This document shows, piece after piece, positions 35,722 to 44,431 of a DNA stretch of 64,000 bases. How positions within the stretch are numbered: position 1 is the first letter of the stretch; every line of letters starts with the position of its first letter. Where the stretch lies: assembly GCA_965249045.1 (NCBI GenBank), contig OZ252213.1:1364001-1428000 (forward strand), written 5' to 3'. The position numbers and the translations under genes are program-made. Origin of the DNA: Nemesobacter sp965249045. Lineage in GTDB: Bacteria > Desulfobacterota_D > UBA1144 > Nemesobacterales > Nemesobacteraceae. Below the pieces are notes generated by a model, which was given only the letters and a program-made list of their open reading frames with translations, was not told the origin of the DNA and made no database searches.

Positions 35722-36995
35722 TACCCATTAGGATAATCTCGCATCAATTTCACGGTTCCTAGGGACTGTGCTAATACCAGAACCCTCCCCGTGCAGTCGC
35801 GCCATTCCCAGACGCCTTATGTTCATCGCCGCATTCGTATCCGCGTTGGACCCAAAACCGCAATTCACACACAGGAACCGTGCTTGAGTTTTACGGTTCT
35901 CTTTATCCGCATGCCCGCATTTGTGGCATGTCTGACTTGTGTATGCGGGATTTACTTCTATCAGTCTCCCGCATTTGTACTCAAGATTCTTTCTTATCTC
36001 CCCGAAGGCGGTATCAAGTATTGCCCTGTTAAGTTCCGCCTTCTGCTTCACGTTCTTTCCGGGATTCTCTATCGTGCCCTTTGCAGAAGCCGTCATGTTC
36101 CTCAACTTTAAGTCTTCCACTATCACGGTTCCGCATTTCCCGGCAATCTCCTTTGTGGTCTTGTGAATCCAGTTCTTGCGGATATTGGCTATCTTCCTGC
36201 TCACCTTAGCAAGTTTCTTCTTTGTGTCCTTCCGCCTGTTAGACCCCTTGACCTGCCTTGCCATCCTTCGCTGATAGCGCTTACGCCTTGCTTCTTTCTT
36301 CCTTAAATCGGGCAGGAAGTAGAAATGTCCATCCGAAGTGGCAACTTGGCGAACGTTCATGTCAACACCAAGAACCTCGCTGTCGTCCAATCTCCGTTCT
36401 GCCTCGATTTCATAGAAGACAAAGGCACGCCACCTGTGCCCGTCATGGCGAAGCACAACCTGCTTGGGCGCGCAGTCCTCCCAAGGATTGCCACCCCTGC
36501 GGGTGAGTCTCACCCAACCCACCAATGGAATGCGAAGCAGAGAGTATTTTCTATCAATATTTTTTATTCTGAAGTTTTCCTTGCTAGGGAGTGTAAAACT
36601 AGGAGTAGTCCTTCTCCTGCTTCTAGGCTTCGGGAAGCCCTTTTTGCCAGCAATTGCCTCTTTCAACGCGTCCGCAAAATACTTGAGAGTATGTTTAATA
36701 GGATTGGCGGGAAGCTCCCTAAGCCAGTGCGTCCTATGCCTTAGCTTGGTGAACTCCACTCCGAGACTGAAATAACTGGTAGATGGCCCTTCTCCCTCGC
36801 CGTCCCTGAACTTCTGGTAGTCGCTAAGGTTCTTCTCCCGAAAATGGTTCCAGACGTATCTACAAGCTCCCGCTATCTGGAACATCTTCCTTGCCTTCGC
36901 CTTAGAGGTAGGCAGAACGACAAACTCTACAGTACGTATTTCTTTAATCATTAAAGTATATTATGTCCAGTTATCATGTGATTGGGTAAATAAGT
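35715..36995 (-). mobile_element. Stand-alone TnpB element
   Basis: The tnpB gene is enclosed by a 13-bp inverted repeat with one mismatch, ACTTGTTTACCCA at the left and TGGGTAAATAAGT at the right. No tnpA transposase gene accompanies it. IS200/IS605 elements normally lack inverted repeats, so the exact ends are uncertain. A guide RNA covering the tnpB 3' end and the right end is expected from known TnpB biology. Confidence 0.6.
35728..36951 (-). CDS. tnpB: TnpB, RNA-guided endonuclease of the IS200/IS605 type
   Basis: The 407-residue protein has an N-terminal helix-turn-helix/WED part. The split RuvC nuclease has Asp197 (GVDMNVRQ), Glu279 (IVEDLKLRNM) and Asp371 (NADTNAAMNI). The zinc finger has Cys342, 345, 361 and 364 (CHKCG...CVNCG). 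All catalytic residues are intact, so it should be nuclease-competent, unlike the nuclease-dead TldR relatives. TnpB proteins use an RNA made from the element's right end to cut matching DNA. The stop codon is only 7 bases from the proposed element border, so the guide scaffold must overlap the coding sequence. It lies upstream of nuoM on the same strand. Confidence 0.93.
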   Translation of the reverse strand: MIKEIRTVEFVVLPTSKAKARKMFQIAGACRYVWNHFREKNLSDYQKFRDGEGEGPSTSYFSLGVEFTKLRHRTHWLRELPANPIKHTLKYFADALKEAIAGKKGFPKPRSRRRTTPSFTLPSKENFRIKNIDRKYSLLRIPLVGWVRLTRRGGNPWEDCAPKQVVLRHDGHRWRAFVFYEIEAERRLDDSEVLGVDMNVRQVATSDGHFYFLPDLRKKEARRKRYQRRMARQVKGSNRRKDTKKKLAKVSRKIANIRKNWIHKTTKEIAGKCGTVIVEDLKLRNMTASAKGTIENPGKNVKQKAELNRAILDTAFGEIRKNLEYKCGRLIEVNPAYTSQTCHKCGHADKENRKTQARFLCVNCGFGSNADTNAAMNIRRLGMARLHGEGSGISTVPRNREIDARLS

Positions 36996-37109
36996 CCCTT
37001 ATACTTTCATAAAATTCCGTTCTCAACTGTGCATATGAAAAAATTCAAATCCTAGCACTGGTCTTGGAAAAATGATTCATTGTGAAAAGAATACGGATTA
37101 TGGAAAGAG

Positions 37110-37144
37110 AAAGAGCGGAGAATAGCCGATATTCTCCGCTCTTT
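37110..37144. terminator. Strong hairpin terminator after the LLM oxidoreductase gene
   Basis: AAAGAGCGGAGAATA pairs perfectly with TATTCTCCGCTCTTT over 15 bases around a 5-base loop. It lies 15 bases beyond the LLM gene stop and could also stop plus-strand transcription. Confidence 0.85.
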
Positions 37145-37159
37145 TAGTCTACAGAAAAC

Positions 37160-38095
37160 TTAAGAATAAGTTTTAGCTGTTATCTCCATTACCTCTATAT
37201 TACTCTGTTTTCCTACCGGTCCGGGAACCAATATGGCAAGATCGACTCCAGCTGCGAAATGCTCTTCAAGTTTTTTCTTACAGTTATCTGGCGTACCGGC
37301 AAGCGCTATTGAATCTATGAGTTCGTCAGTGAAAACTTCGGCCGGGTTCGCTCCGTCCTGCACCTGGTCGATTATATCACCGAAACCTATGTTTCTTATG
37401 AGTCTCTGGTAAAACGGAAACCTGGCATATGGACCTAGCCCCCTCTTGGCTGCGGCAACGGCCGCGGCTTCATCATCCGAGACAAACGATGGGATGCCGT
37501 TTGTAATTGATACAGCTGAAGGGTCTCTCTCCGCTTTCGCGGCGCCCACGGCAACCTGCTCTTTTAGGGTTGCCACATAGGCGGGAGGACAGAGGTATGG
37601 CATTATACCGTCGGCAACCTCTCCGGCCAGCTCCGCCGCGGCTTTGGTAAGTCCAGCTATATAGACTGGAAGATCGGGTACTTTCCTTTTAAGAGAAAGC
37701 CTGGGAGATGTTCCGTCAGCAAACGCTTTCACTTCGCCCACATAGTTTCTCATCGCCTCAATCGGATCTCCCATATCTATATCGTATCTATTGTTAACGG
37801 GCTTGTGACTGACTCCGAGTCCGAGAATCATTCTTCCGTCCGTTATTTCCTGTATCGTAAGCGCTGTCGCGGTAGCAACTACGGGCTGGCGCATGTATAT
37901 GTTAGCTATCCATGTTCCAACGTTTATTCTCTCAGTGCACTCCGCAAACACCTGAGCGTTTGTTATGGCGTTGTAAGGCGGCACCTCCGGAGAGAGAATG
38001 CCGTCAAAACCCGCCTCCTCAGTAATTCTTGCGAGCTCTCTCATATCGCTCACGCTGCACCCCCAAACCGGTGAAGTTGTCGCAATTTTTCCCAT
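37160..38095 (-). CDS. LLM-class flavin-dependent oxidoreductase
   Basis: This is a luciferase-like monooxygenase TIM-barrel protein of 311 residues. Typical pieces are TEEAGFDGILSPE, ERINVGTWIANIYMRQP and DGRMILGLGVSHKPV. Members use FMN or F420; the substrate is not evident, and no cofactor genes are adjacent. AAGGAGG lies 5 bases before the ATG. The radical SAM gene lies 21 bases upstream on the same strand, so they form a pair. A strong terminator follows. Confidence 0.85.
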   Translation of the reverse strand: MGKIATTSPVWGCSVSDMRELARITEEAGFDGILSPEVPPYNAITNAQVFAECTERINVGTWIANIYMRQPVVATATALTIQEITDGRMILGLGVSHKPVNNRYDIDMGDPIEAMRNYVGEVKAFADGTSPRLSLKRKVPDLPVYIAGLTKAAAELAGEVADGIMPYLCPPAYVATLKEQVAVGAAKAERDPSAVSITNGIPSFVSDDEAAAVAAAKRGLGPYARFPFYQRLIRNIGFGDIIDQVQDGANPAEVFTDELIDSIALAGTPDNCKKKLEEHFAAGVDLAILVPGPVGKQSNIEVMEITAKTYS

Positions 38096-38116
38096 TTTAG
38101 CCTCCTTGAGTTTTTT

Positions 38117-39016
38117 TCAGTACTGGTTTACTACATCCCTGTAATAATCTGGACGAAGGGAAGCTTCGTCTCTGGTCTTTAACACTTCTTTTATCTCTTT
38201 AAGAACTCTCTTTTTTTCCTCAGGGAATTTCGCCTTGACAGGAAGATAATTTGATATGTGGTTTGAATAGAAGTAACCGTTTGAAAGTTCCGTATTTTCA
38301 ACTATGGTCTCAAGTTCTTCTATCATCCGAAATTTGTCCGGAAGCTCAAAGAGGCCTTCCTGCCATTGCTTGTAAATCGGTGCTCCGGGACGAAGTTGAA
38401 GGGAAAGAGCTCCGACATATTCAGGATCACATTCCGTAAGAAGTTTTCCGGTAGCCAGTGCGTGCTCACTGCTCCTCTCCTTCCCGCCGATGCCGAGGAG
38501 GACCATGACCGAATTCATTATCCCCGAGGCTTTCAGTTTTCTTGAGGCTTCAACGGTCTCGGCAAAATTCGCTCCCTTCTCTATTCTCTCGAGTACTACA
38601 TCATCTCCGCTTTCAAAACCTATGTAAACCATGCTGAGACCATTCTCTCGAAGACGCGTGAGGTCTTCAATCGATTTTCTGAGTATGTCGCCCACGTTTG
38701 CGTACACGGTAATTCTCTCAAGATCAGGGGTTTTTTCATGAAGATAATCCATTATTTCCATAAGTTTCGCCGTAGAAAGCACGAGTGCGTTACCATCGGC
38801 TATAAAAACCCTTCGCTCAAGTGATCCCCTTTTCGCCGCGGTATCGATAATCTCTCTGATTTCGCCCATAGGTCTTACCCTGAATTTCTGGGTTTCCTTT
38901 CTGTACATGGCGCAATATGTGCATTTGTTGTGGGAACAGCCGACAGTGGCTTGCAGAATAAAACTTTTATGTTCGCTTGGGGGACGGAAAAAGGGAGTTA
39001 CGTATTCAATCATCAC
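38117..39016 (-). CDS. Radical SAM protein
   Basis: The [4Fe-4S] motif CSHNKCTYCAMY near residue 27 (C-x4-C-x2-C in this alignment, the first Cys at 27) opens a radical SAM core. GFESGDDVVLERIEKG and VMVLLGIGG follow within the barrel. The reaction is not known; this group is often called Elp3/MiaB-like or B12-less radical SAM. Either of two adjacent ATG codons could be the start. It is the first gene of a two-gene unit with the LLM oxidoreductase. Confidence 0.85.
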   Translation of the reverse strand: MMIEYVTPFFRPPSEHKSFILQATVGCSHNKCTYCAMYRKETQKFRVRPMGEIREIIDTAAKRGSLERRVFIADGNALVLSTAKLMEIMDYLHEKTPDLERITVYANVGDILRKSIEDLTRLRENGLSMVYIGFESGDDVVLERIEKGANFAETVEASRKLKASGIMNSVMVLLGIGGKERSSEHALATGKLLTECDPEYVGALSLQLRPGAPIYKQWQEGLFELPDKFRMIEELETIVENTELSNGYFYSNHISNYLPVKAKFPEEKKRVLKEIKEVLKTRDEASLRPDYYRDVVNQY

Positions 39017-39096
39017 CCTAAGAACTTAACAAAATTTTGAGGTCTGTTCAACAAGACTTTGCAATGGCGTAAAGCATAGGTTATTCTTGCGCCATA

Positions 39097-39213
39097 ATGT
39101 TTGACCTCGAACCACACGAAAAAGAAGGCCTGAAGTACATACTTGGTGTACCGATACTAATCGGACTAATAATGGTCATCGCTTCTCTGACGCACATCGT
39201 CCTTGCTCCCTAG
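39097..39213 (+). CDS. Possible small single-helix membrane protein, 38 residues
   Basis: A short frame encodes MFDLEPHEKEGLKYILGVP and then a hydrophobic helix ILIGLIMVIASLTHIVLAP. The charged N-terminus and clean helix make it look like a real small membrane protein, but there is no clear ribosome-binding site. It overlaps the 3' end of the opposite-strand gene by four bases. Confidence 0.35.
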   Translation: MFDLEPHEKEGLKYILGVPILIGLIMVIASLTHIVLAP

Positions 39214-39683
39214 CTTGTGCCCCAGCGGATTATCCGGAGGATGAGTTCGTGGATTTCGATCTCTACTCCACTATTATCCCTAAAAAGATATCCCCCGTTT
39301 TTCTTCTCTTCCCAAGTAACTCCGAGAAGTTTCAGATTTTTCTTCGGTTTTTGGGGATCGGGATCGATTTTCCTTCCGACAAAGGTAACGGTGTTTTCGC
39401 CCCCGTAAAGTACCATAATCAGTTTTGAAGTTCCAAAAAGGAGCAAAAAACCCGGAGTTTTTGCTTCGGTACCGAAAACCGCCTGCATAAAACCCGGAGG
39501 CGGAGCAATCACGCTGATTGTGTCTCGGCCGTATTCTTTGTTTAATGACTCCACATATGTTTCGAAGCTACGGCAGAGAAAATCCGAAGCTCTCTTGCTT
39601 TCCCCGCATGTTTCATCCGAGTCGACTGAGATTTTCTCTTTTTCGTAAAACTCAGCAATCCACGGCTGTTTTTTCATTTCCAC
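39210..39683 (-). CDS. Hypothetical protein, 157 residues
   Basis: No family is recognised. The protein is soluble, without signal peptide or membrane helices. It has an N-terminal helical part with two cysteines (ETCGESKRASDFLCR) and a later beta-rich part (PGFLLLFGTSKLIMVLYGG). M3 is an alternative start. It is separated from hflX by a divergent intergenic region. Confidence 0.6.
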   Translation of the reverse strand: MEMKKQPWIAEFYEKEKISVDSDETCGESKRASDFLCRSFETYVESLNKEYGRDTISVIAPPPGFMQAVFGTEAKTPGFLLLFGTSKLIMVLYGGENTVTFVGRKIDPDPQKPKKNLKLLGVTWEEKKNGGYLFRDNSGVEIEIHELILRIIRWGTS

Positions 39684-39855
39684 GGCACATCACCTTAACC
39701 TTCAGCTTTCAATCTGGAGTCTGAAGACAAGAAAGCTTCATCGTTCTCAGCTCTGAAAAACCATCCGCAAACCGATAGATTTTCTCATTTTTCACTGAAA
39801 ACGCTTCAAATTCTTCGCGTAATATAATAATATATGCAACAAGGGGAAACAAAAG

Positions 39856-41574
39856 ATAGACAAACTCTACGGAAACACCGCAGGCCTCACCAGAAGCGAC
39901 CTGAAGAACATACTTAGAATATACAAGAGGAAAATTCCTCAGGACCGCTTGGTAACCCCTGAATTAATCCGCACTCTTTTAGCCCTCTCGGGCGAATTTA
40001 AAAGAACAATGACGGTGCTTATCGACCGCAAGGGAAAGATAAGGTTTGTTTTCATCGGAGAACCTTGCGATTTTCCTTTTGAAAAATTGCTCGGAAGGAG
40101 GAGAAGAGCGAAGTACAGACTCAGGGGACTTCGTGCTGTAAGAACCAATCTTAAGGGATCAGGCCTTACCAATTCAGACCTGACGACCCTGGCAAACGAA
40201 AGACTCGATCTGGTGGCTTCGGCGTCTATCAGTCAAAGCGGTTCAGCGGGGCGCCTTGAATACGCTAATCTCATCCCACCGGACGAAAAGAACCCGGCGA
40301 AGTGGGAGATTTCAAAATTTTCGGATCTAGGTCGCATAGAGATTAATCTTGAGCAGGAAATAAACAGCATAGAACAAGCTCTCAGGCGCGCTTTTCTCAA
40401 AAACGGAGGCAAGGAAAACAGAGAAGGAGTGATACTGGTGGGATTCAGCACTAAATTCCGCTACCTGACTGAAAAATCTCTTGAGGAACTTGACTCTCTG
40501 GCTCTTTCAGCCGAAAAAGTGGTGCTCGACAAGGTGGCTCAGGTAAGAAAAAAGGTTGATCCCCGTTATCTTGTCGGGAAAGGAAAACTCAGGGAAGTCG
40601 CTCTTCATGCTAAACACCTGGGAGCGGATACCATAATTTTTGACACCGAACTTACCCCTGCTCAGGCAAACGCAATCGGAGAGGAATCCGGCCTTGATAT
40701 AATGGACCGCAGTCAGCTTATAATACAGATATTCGCAAAACACGCTAAGACAAATGAAGGAAAAATCCAAGCCAGACTCGCCGAATTACAATACAACCTG
40801 CCGAGACTTAAAGGCAAAGGCACGACCTTCTCACAGCTTGGCGGTGGAATAGGTACTAGAGGCCCGGGAGAAAAGAAGCTTGAACAGGAAAGAAGAAACA
40901 TACGAAAACAGATCGAGCAGCTTGAAAAACAGACTGAAAATCTCTGCAGAAGAAGGGAACACACAAGGAAAAACAGGAAAACCTCAAGAATTCCAACCCT
41001 TTCCTTTATCGGATACACAAATGTCGGCAAATCCACGCTTTTTAACCGTCTGACAAAATCCTCGATTGTTACACAAGACAAGCTTTTCTCAACCCTGAAT
41101 CCAACCACAAGAAAAGTCATGCTTCCGGGAGGAAAACAGATACTCATGACTGATACGGTGGGCTTTATAAGCAAGCTTCCCCAGGAACTCATAAACGCGT
41201 TTAGAGCCACGCTTGAGGAAATAGGCGAAGCCGACCTGCTGCTTCATGTAGCCGACGCGAGCGATCCAGAGGTCAGAGAAAAAATAGATTCGGTAATCAA
41301 GATAATGGAGTCCATGGAATGTGAGAACATTCCCAGTATTCTTGTGTTCAATAAAACGGACGAAGCGGACGCGCATACACAAGCGACACTTCGCGAGGCG
41401 TTTCCTCAAGTTCCACTTGTGTCGGCAAAAAAAGGAACGAATTTCAGGGAGTTACTTCTACATATAGAGAAAGTTGTTGAAAAAATCGAAGCTGATGCGA
41501 AAGTCGGGGGTTTTAACCCGGAAGAAAAGCCCGAAGACACTGTCTCGCTTCCGTTATTACACAGTTCCTTTTAG
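39856..41574 (+). CDS. hflX: GTPase HflX, apparently starting at an AUA codon
   Basis: This is a ribosome-associated GTPase that splits stalled ribosomes. It has the N-terminal HflX domain (VGKGKLREVALHAKHLG), a glycine-rich linker (GGGIGTRGPGEKKLEQERR) and the G domain with GYTNVGKSTLFNRL, DTVGFI and NKTD. A TTG at 39949 would start it inside the conserved region. The frame continues upstream through IDKLYGNTAGLTRSDLKN, the normal family start. No ATG, GTG or TTG exists between there and the preceding stop. AAGGGGA lies about 8 bases before an ATA, so either ATA initiates or the start codon has mutated. Confidence 0.88.
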   Translation: MDKLYGNTAGLTRSDLKNILRIYKRKIPQDRLVTPELIRTLLALSGEFKRTMTVLIDRKGKIRFVFIGEPCDFPFEKLLGRRRRAKYRLRGLRAVRTNLKGSGLTNSDLTTLANERLDLVASASISQSGSAGRLEYANLIPPDEKNPAKWEISKFSDLGRIEINLEQEINSIEQALRRAFLKNGGKENREGVILVGFSTKFRYLTEKSLEELDSLALSAEKVVLDKVAQVRKKVDPRYLVGKGKLREVALHAKHLGADTIIFDTELTPAQANAIGEESGLDIMDRSQLIIQIFAKHAKTNEGKIQARLAELQYNLPRLKGKGTTFSQLGGGIGTRGPGEKKLEQERRNIRKQIEQLEKQTENLCRRREHTRKNRKTSRIPTLSFIGYTNVGKSTLFNRLTKSSIVTQDKLFSTLNPTTRKVMLPGGKQILMTDTVGFISKLPQELINAFRATLEEIGEADLLLHVADASDPEVREKIDSVIKIMESMECENIPSILVFNKTDEADAHTQATLREAFPQVPLVSAKKGTNFRELLLHIEKVVEKIEADAKVGGFNPEEKPEDTVSLPLLHSSF

Positions 41575-41594
41575 CTTTCTTAAAACCTGCACAC

Positions 41595-41634
41595 AAAAAA
41601 GGGGATGCCCGTTTCCACGAACATCCCCTTTTTT
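41595..41634. terminator. Bidirectional terminator between hflX and the small convergent gene
   Basis: AAAAAAGGGGATG pairs perfectly with CATCCCCTTTTTT around a 14-base loop. The A and T runs on both sides let it end transcription in either direction, matching the converging genes. Confidence 0.92.
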
Positions 41635-41657
41635 ATACTGTTTTTACTTCCAGATCT

Positions 41658-41849
41658 CTACCAAGGCTTGGACGCGTCGTCCTGTCCCTTGAGATTCTTG
41701 ATCCATTTCGAATCGTCATAACTGGAAACGCCGAAAGTGAGCGCCAGAGTAGCGATTATAACGCCTATCTCATTATTGTTCGTCTGCTCGGCTCTCCTTT
41801 TGATCTTGTTATGAATTGGATCCGGAATATTTAGTGTTATTTCTGCCAT
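41658..41849 (-). CDS. Small ribbon-helix-helix-like protein
   Basis: This 63-residue protein begins MAEITLNIPDPIHNKIKRRAEQ, the beta strand and helix of a ribbon-helix-helix DNA-binding fold like CopG-type antitoxins. It continues with TNNNEIGVIIATLALTFGVS. The ATG used follows AGGAGG by 8 bases; an ATG two codons upstream is less well placed. No toxin gene is adjacent, so its role is open. It lies downstream of the nitroreductase gene? No: it is transcribed after that gene on the same strand, 33 bases beyond its stop. Confidence 0.6.
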   Translation of the reverse strand: MAEITLNIPDPIHNKIKRRAEQTNNNEIGVIIATLALTFGVSSYDDSKWIKNLKGQDDASKPW

Positions 41850-41882
41850 TATCAAAACCTCCTGATTGATTTTTGATAAGAA

Positions 41883-42896
41883 CTAGTCAGCGTCCCCGAT
41901 ACCTTTTTCTTTCCTGTACTCTGCTACTTTCTCCCTTTTTACTGTCGGGGTAAGAGAAAAGCCTGAAGGGTCAGGAGATGCGCCCGCGGCCGAAGCCTGC
42001 AATTCCTCGGCGCTAAGAGAATTAAACTTCATGTCTCCCGCGACCTCTCCGAGCTGGGACTCTTCAAGTTTCCAGTCGGTAAGCCACTCGTCTCCGAGAC
42101 CGAAACGTTTCGTAAGCCCGTTGATCTCCTCCAATCTTCCGGGAAGAGGTCCTGCCGGCTGAAGCAGATTCAGATCCTGCAGAAGACTCATTACTTCTGG
42201 ATCTCTCGGGAATGCGTTTCCGACCCGTTTCTCAAAGAACATGGTATCAAACGGAGGACGGCATCTCTGCCCGCCACCTTGGATATCCTCTGCAGGATAG
42301 CCGACGGTCATAAGCCAGCTGAACACGTAAGTGTCGGGAAGACTGAACTTCGCCTTCGTGTTTCTCCTCGCACCGCCACTCGCGCCGTTAAGACAGGTCC
42401 CGAGACCCAGCGCCGTCGCGGCCAATATCGCGTTCTGGATCGCGTTTCCAAGATCGATTGCGGCGAGCCGATGCAGTATTGCGTCGGGAAGCAGTCCGGG
42501 AAGTGGGAACAGGTTAGATACCCTGTCGTATTCCCAGCCATGGGCCTTGTCAAGCGCTCCGGTTCTCATAAGATCGTGGATTGACTGACCCTGCGTGTCA
42601 TAGTTGGCCATGTCATAACACCAGAACACAAGCACGGGAGCCATCTGCGTGGTGATCTGACTCCAGTCGGATATGAACTCCCATATTTCGGGATCCTCAT
42701 CCCTGTATACAACTATTGCTCTTTGTCCATTGAAGTTACCTGCCGAAGGAGAAAGCCTGGCGGCTTCCAGCATGGCCTGAATCTTCCACTTCTCAACGGG
42801 CTGATTCGGCTCATACCACCTGATGGACCTTCTTGTCCCTATGGCGTTGAACGTGTCCATGACACTAACTTCGCTGGCACTTGGTATGTTACTCAT
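41883..42896 (-). CDS. Nitroreductase-family protein with an extended C-terminus
   Basis: The first roughly 220 residues form the FMN-binding nitroreductase fold: TRRSIRWYEPNQPVEKWKI, EAARLSPSAGNFNGQ and TALGLGTCLNG. About 115 further residues (PRDPEVMSLLQDLNLLQPAG and on) are unlike standard members. The substrate is unknown. AGGAGG precedes the ATG by 6 bases. The thiolase gene is divergent across a 186-base gap that should hold both promoters. Confidence 0.82.
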   Translation of the reverse strand: MSNIPSASEVSVMDTFNAIGTRRSIRWYEPNQPVEKWKIQAMLEAARLSPSAGNFNGQRAIVVYRDEDPEIWEFISDWSQITTQMAPVLVFWCYDMANYDTQGQSIHDLMRTGALDKAHGWEYDRVSNLFPLPGLLPDAILHRLAAIDLGNAIQNAILAATALGLGTCLNGASGGARRNTKAKFSLPDTYVFSWLMTVGYPAEDIQGGGQRCRPPFDTMFFEKRVGNAFPRDPEVMSLLQDLNLLQPAGPLPGRLEEINGLTKRFGLGDEWLTDWKLEESQLGEVAGDMKFNSLSAEELQASAAGASPDPSGFSLTPTVKREKVAEYRKEKGIGDAD

Positions 42897-43082
42897 ATTA
42901 ACCTCCTGTTTGGGTGTTTTTTATTCAGAGTGAAACTAAAACTCCATAACCTCTCCTGACATTATACCACCAAATTACAAAAATTTCATCATCGAAAATC
43001 AAAATCTCTTGAATTTTACAACGCCAACGATTTAGTATACATTCTATTGTTGAACTTAAAGCGCAAGCAGGAGGAATTACTA

Positions 43083-44237
43083 ATGAGAGACGTTTACATC
43101 ATAGGAGTGGGAACCACCGCCTGCGGAAGATTTCCCGATAAACCAGCTCACGTGCTCGCAAGGGAAGCCGCATGGGCCGCGATACAGGATTCGGGAATTC
43201 ACGCGCGAAAAATCGAGATCGCGTTTTGCGGTCATGTCTACCAAGGTATGGGAGTCGGTCAGAGGGCGCTTAAGGACATAGGACTTGTCGGACAGCCTAC
43301 CATAAATGTGGAAGGAGCCTGCGGGAGCGGAACCCTTTCTCTGTGGGAAGCCTGGAGAACAATAGCCTACGGCCAGTACGATATAGCTCTCGCTCTCGGC
43401 GTTGAGAACCTGAGCAGGATTCTCTCCGGAGGTCCCCTACCCCTTGAGGAAGACGATCTCGAGGTTTCAATCGGCATGGGAATGCCCGGGCTCTACGCAA
43501 TAAGAGCTTCAAAGTACATGAGCGAATACGGAGTTACCTTGGAACAGCTGGCCGAAGTTGTCGTAAAAAGCCGCCACCACGCCTCGCTAAATCCTCTTGC
43601 CCAGTACAGAAAGCCTACCACGGTAGAAGAAGTTTTGAGTGCCCCGATGATCGCAGACCCGCTTACGCGCAACATGTGCTGTCCCGTCGGCGACGCAGCC
43701 GCGGCTGCCGTGCTTTGTTCCGAGGAACATGTTGAAGAGCTTGCCAAAAAGATGCCGGTAAAGATACTTGGCTGTGTTGCCCAGTCGGGCAAATACAGCA
43801 GTCCCACAGGTCTTACCTGCGATCCTTCTGAGAACGTTTGGAGAACTTCCCAAATGGCTTACGAAATGGCTGGACTAGGACCCGAGGATATGGACGTAGC
43901 TGAGATTCACGATGCTTTCTCAATAGCGGAAATGATGGTTGTTGAATCCCTCGGTTTCTGCGAGAAGGGAGAAGGAGCAACTCTCATAGACGAAAAAAGC
44001 ACTTGGGTGGGGGGCGATAAAGTCGCGGTCAACCCAAGCGGCGGATTGCTTTCACGGGGACACCCCGTCGGAGCTACCGGACTTCTTCAGACCGCTGAGA
44101 TTGTAAGGCAGCTAAGAGAGGAAGTTGAACCCGAACGCCAGGTGAAAGATGCGAAAGTTGGTATCATCGAGACCATGGGAGGTGCCCAGCCCGCCATGGA
44201 CGGAATCACCTGCGTTGTGAGCATCCTCGGAAAATAA
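43083..44237 (+). CDS. Thiolase-family acyltransferase (SCP-x/acetyl-CoA acetyltransferase-like)
   Basis: This is a 384-residue thiolase-fold enzyme. The nucleophile is Cys80 in VEGACGSGTLS, the catalytic His is in AEIHDAFSIAE, and the C-terminal SGGLLSRGHPVGATG completes the active site. Members cleave or form beta-ketoacyl-CoA. The lone second active-site cysteine of classic thiolases is not obvious, as usual for the SCP-x group. The ATG follows AGGAGG by 8 bases; an upstream ATG would add 12 unlike residues. Confidence 0.88.
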   Translation: MRDVYIIGVGTTACGRFPDKPAHVLAREAAWAAIQDSGIHARKIEIAFCGHVYQGMGVGQRALKDIGLVGQPTINVEGACGSGTLSLWEAWRTIAYGQYDIALALGVENLSRILSGGPLPLEEDDLEVSIGMGMPGLYAIRASKYMSEYGVTLEQLAEVVVKSRHHASLNPLAQYRKPTTVEEVLSAPMIADPLTRNMCCPVGDAAAAAVLCSEEHVEELAKKMPVKILGCVAQSGKYSSPTGLTCDPSENVWRTSQMAYEMAGLGPEDMDVAEIHDAFSIAEMMVVESLGFCEKGEGATLIDEKSTWVGGDKVAVNPSGGLLSRGHPVGATGLLQTAEIVRQLREEVEPERQVKDAKVGIIETMGGAQPAMDGITCVVSILGK

Positions 44238-44431
44238 GGGTGGTGACGCTGTAATCAGCGTTCTTAACCTGATATCCCGGCTTTTTTCTGCGCTAAGCAA
44301 ACCGAAGACGTTGCGCGGGTGGTGGTTTAACCGCGCTCGGGGGTTGTTGCGTAATCGTGTTTTGCAACCCTTCCCTCCCGGTTTTTCAATTCCGAGTAAT
44401 TTCTTGATTCCGCACAAAGAAGAATTATTTT

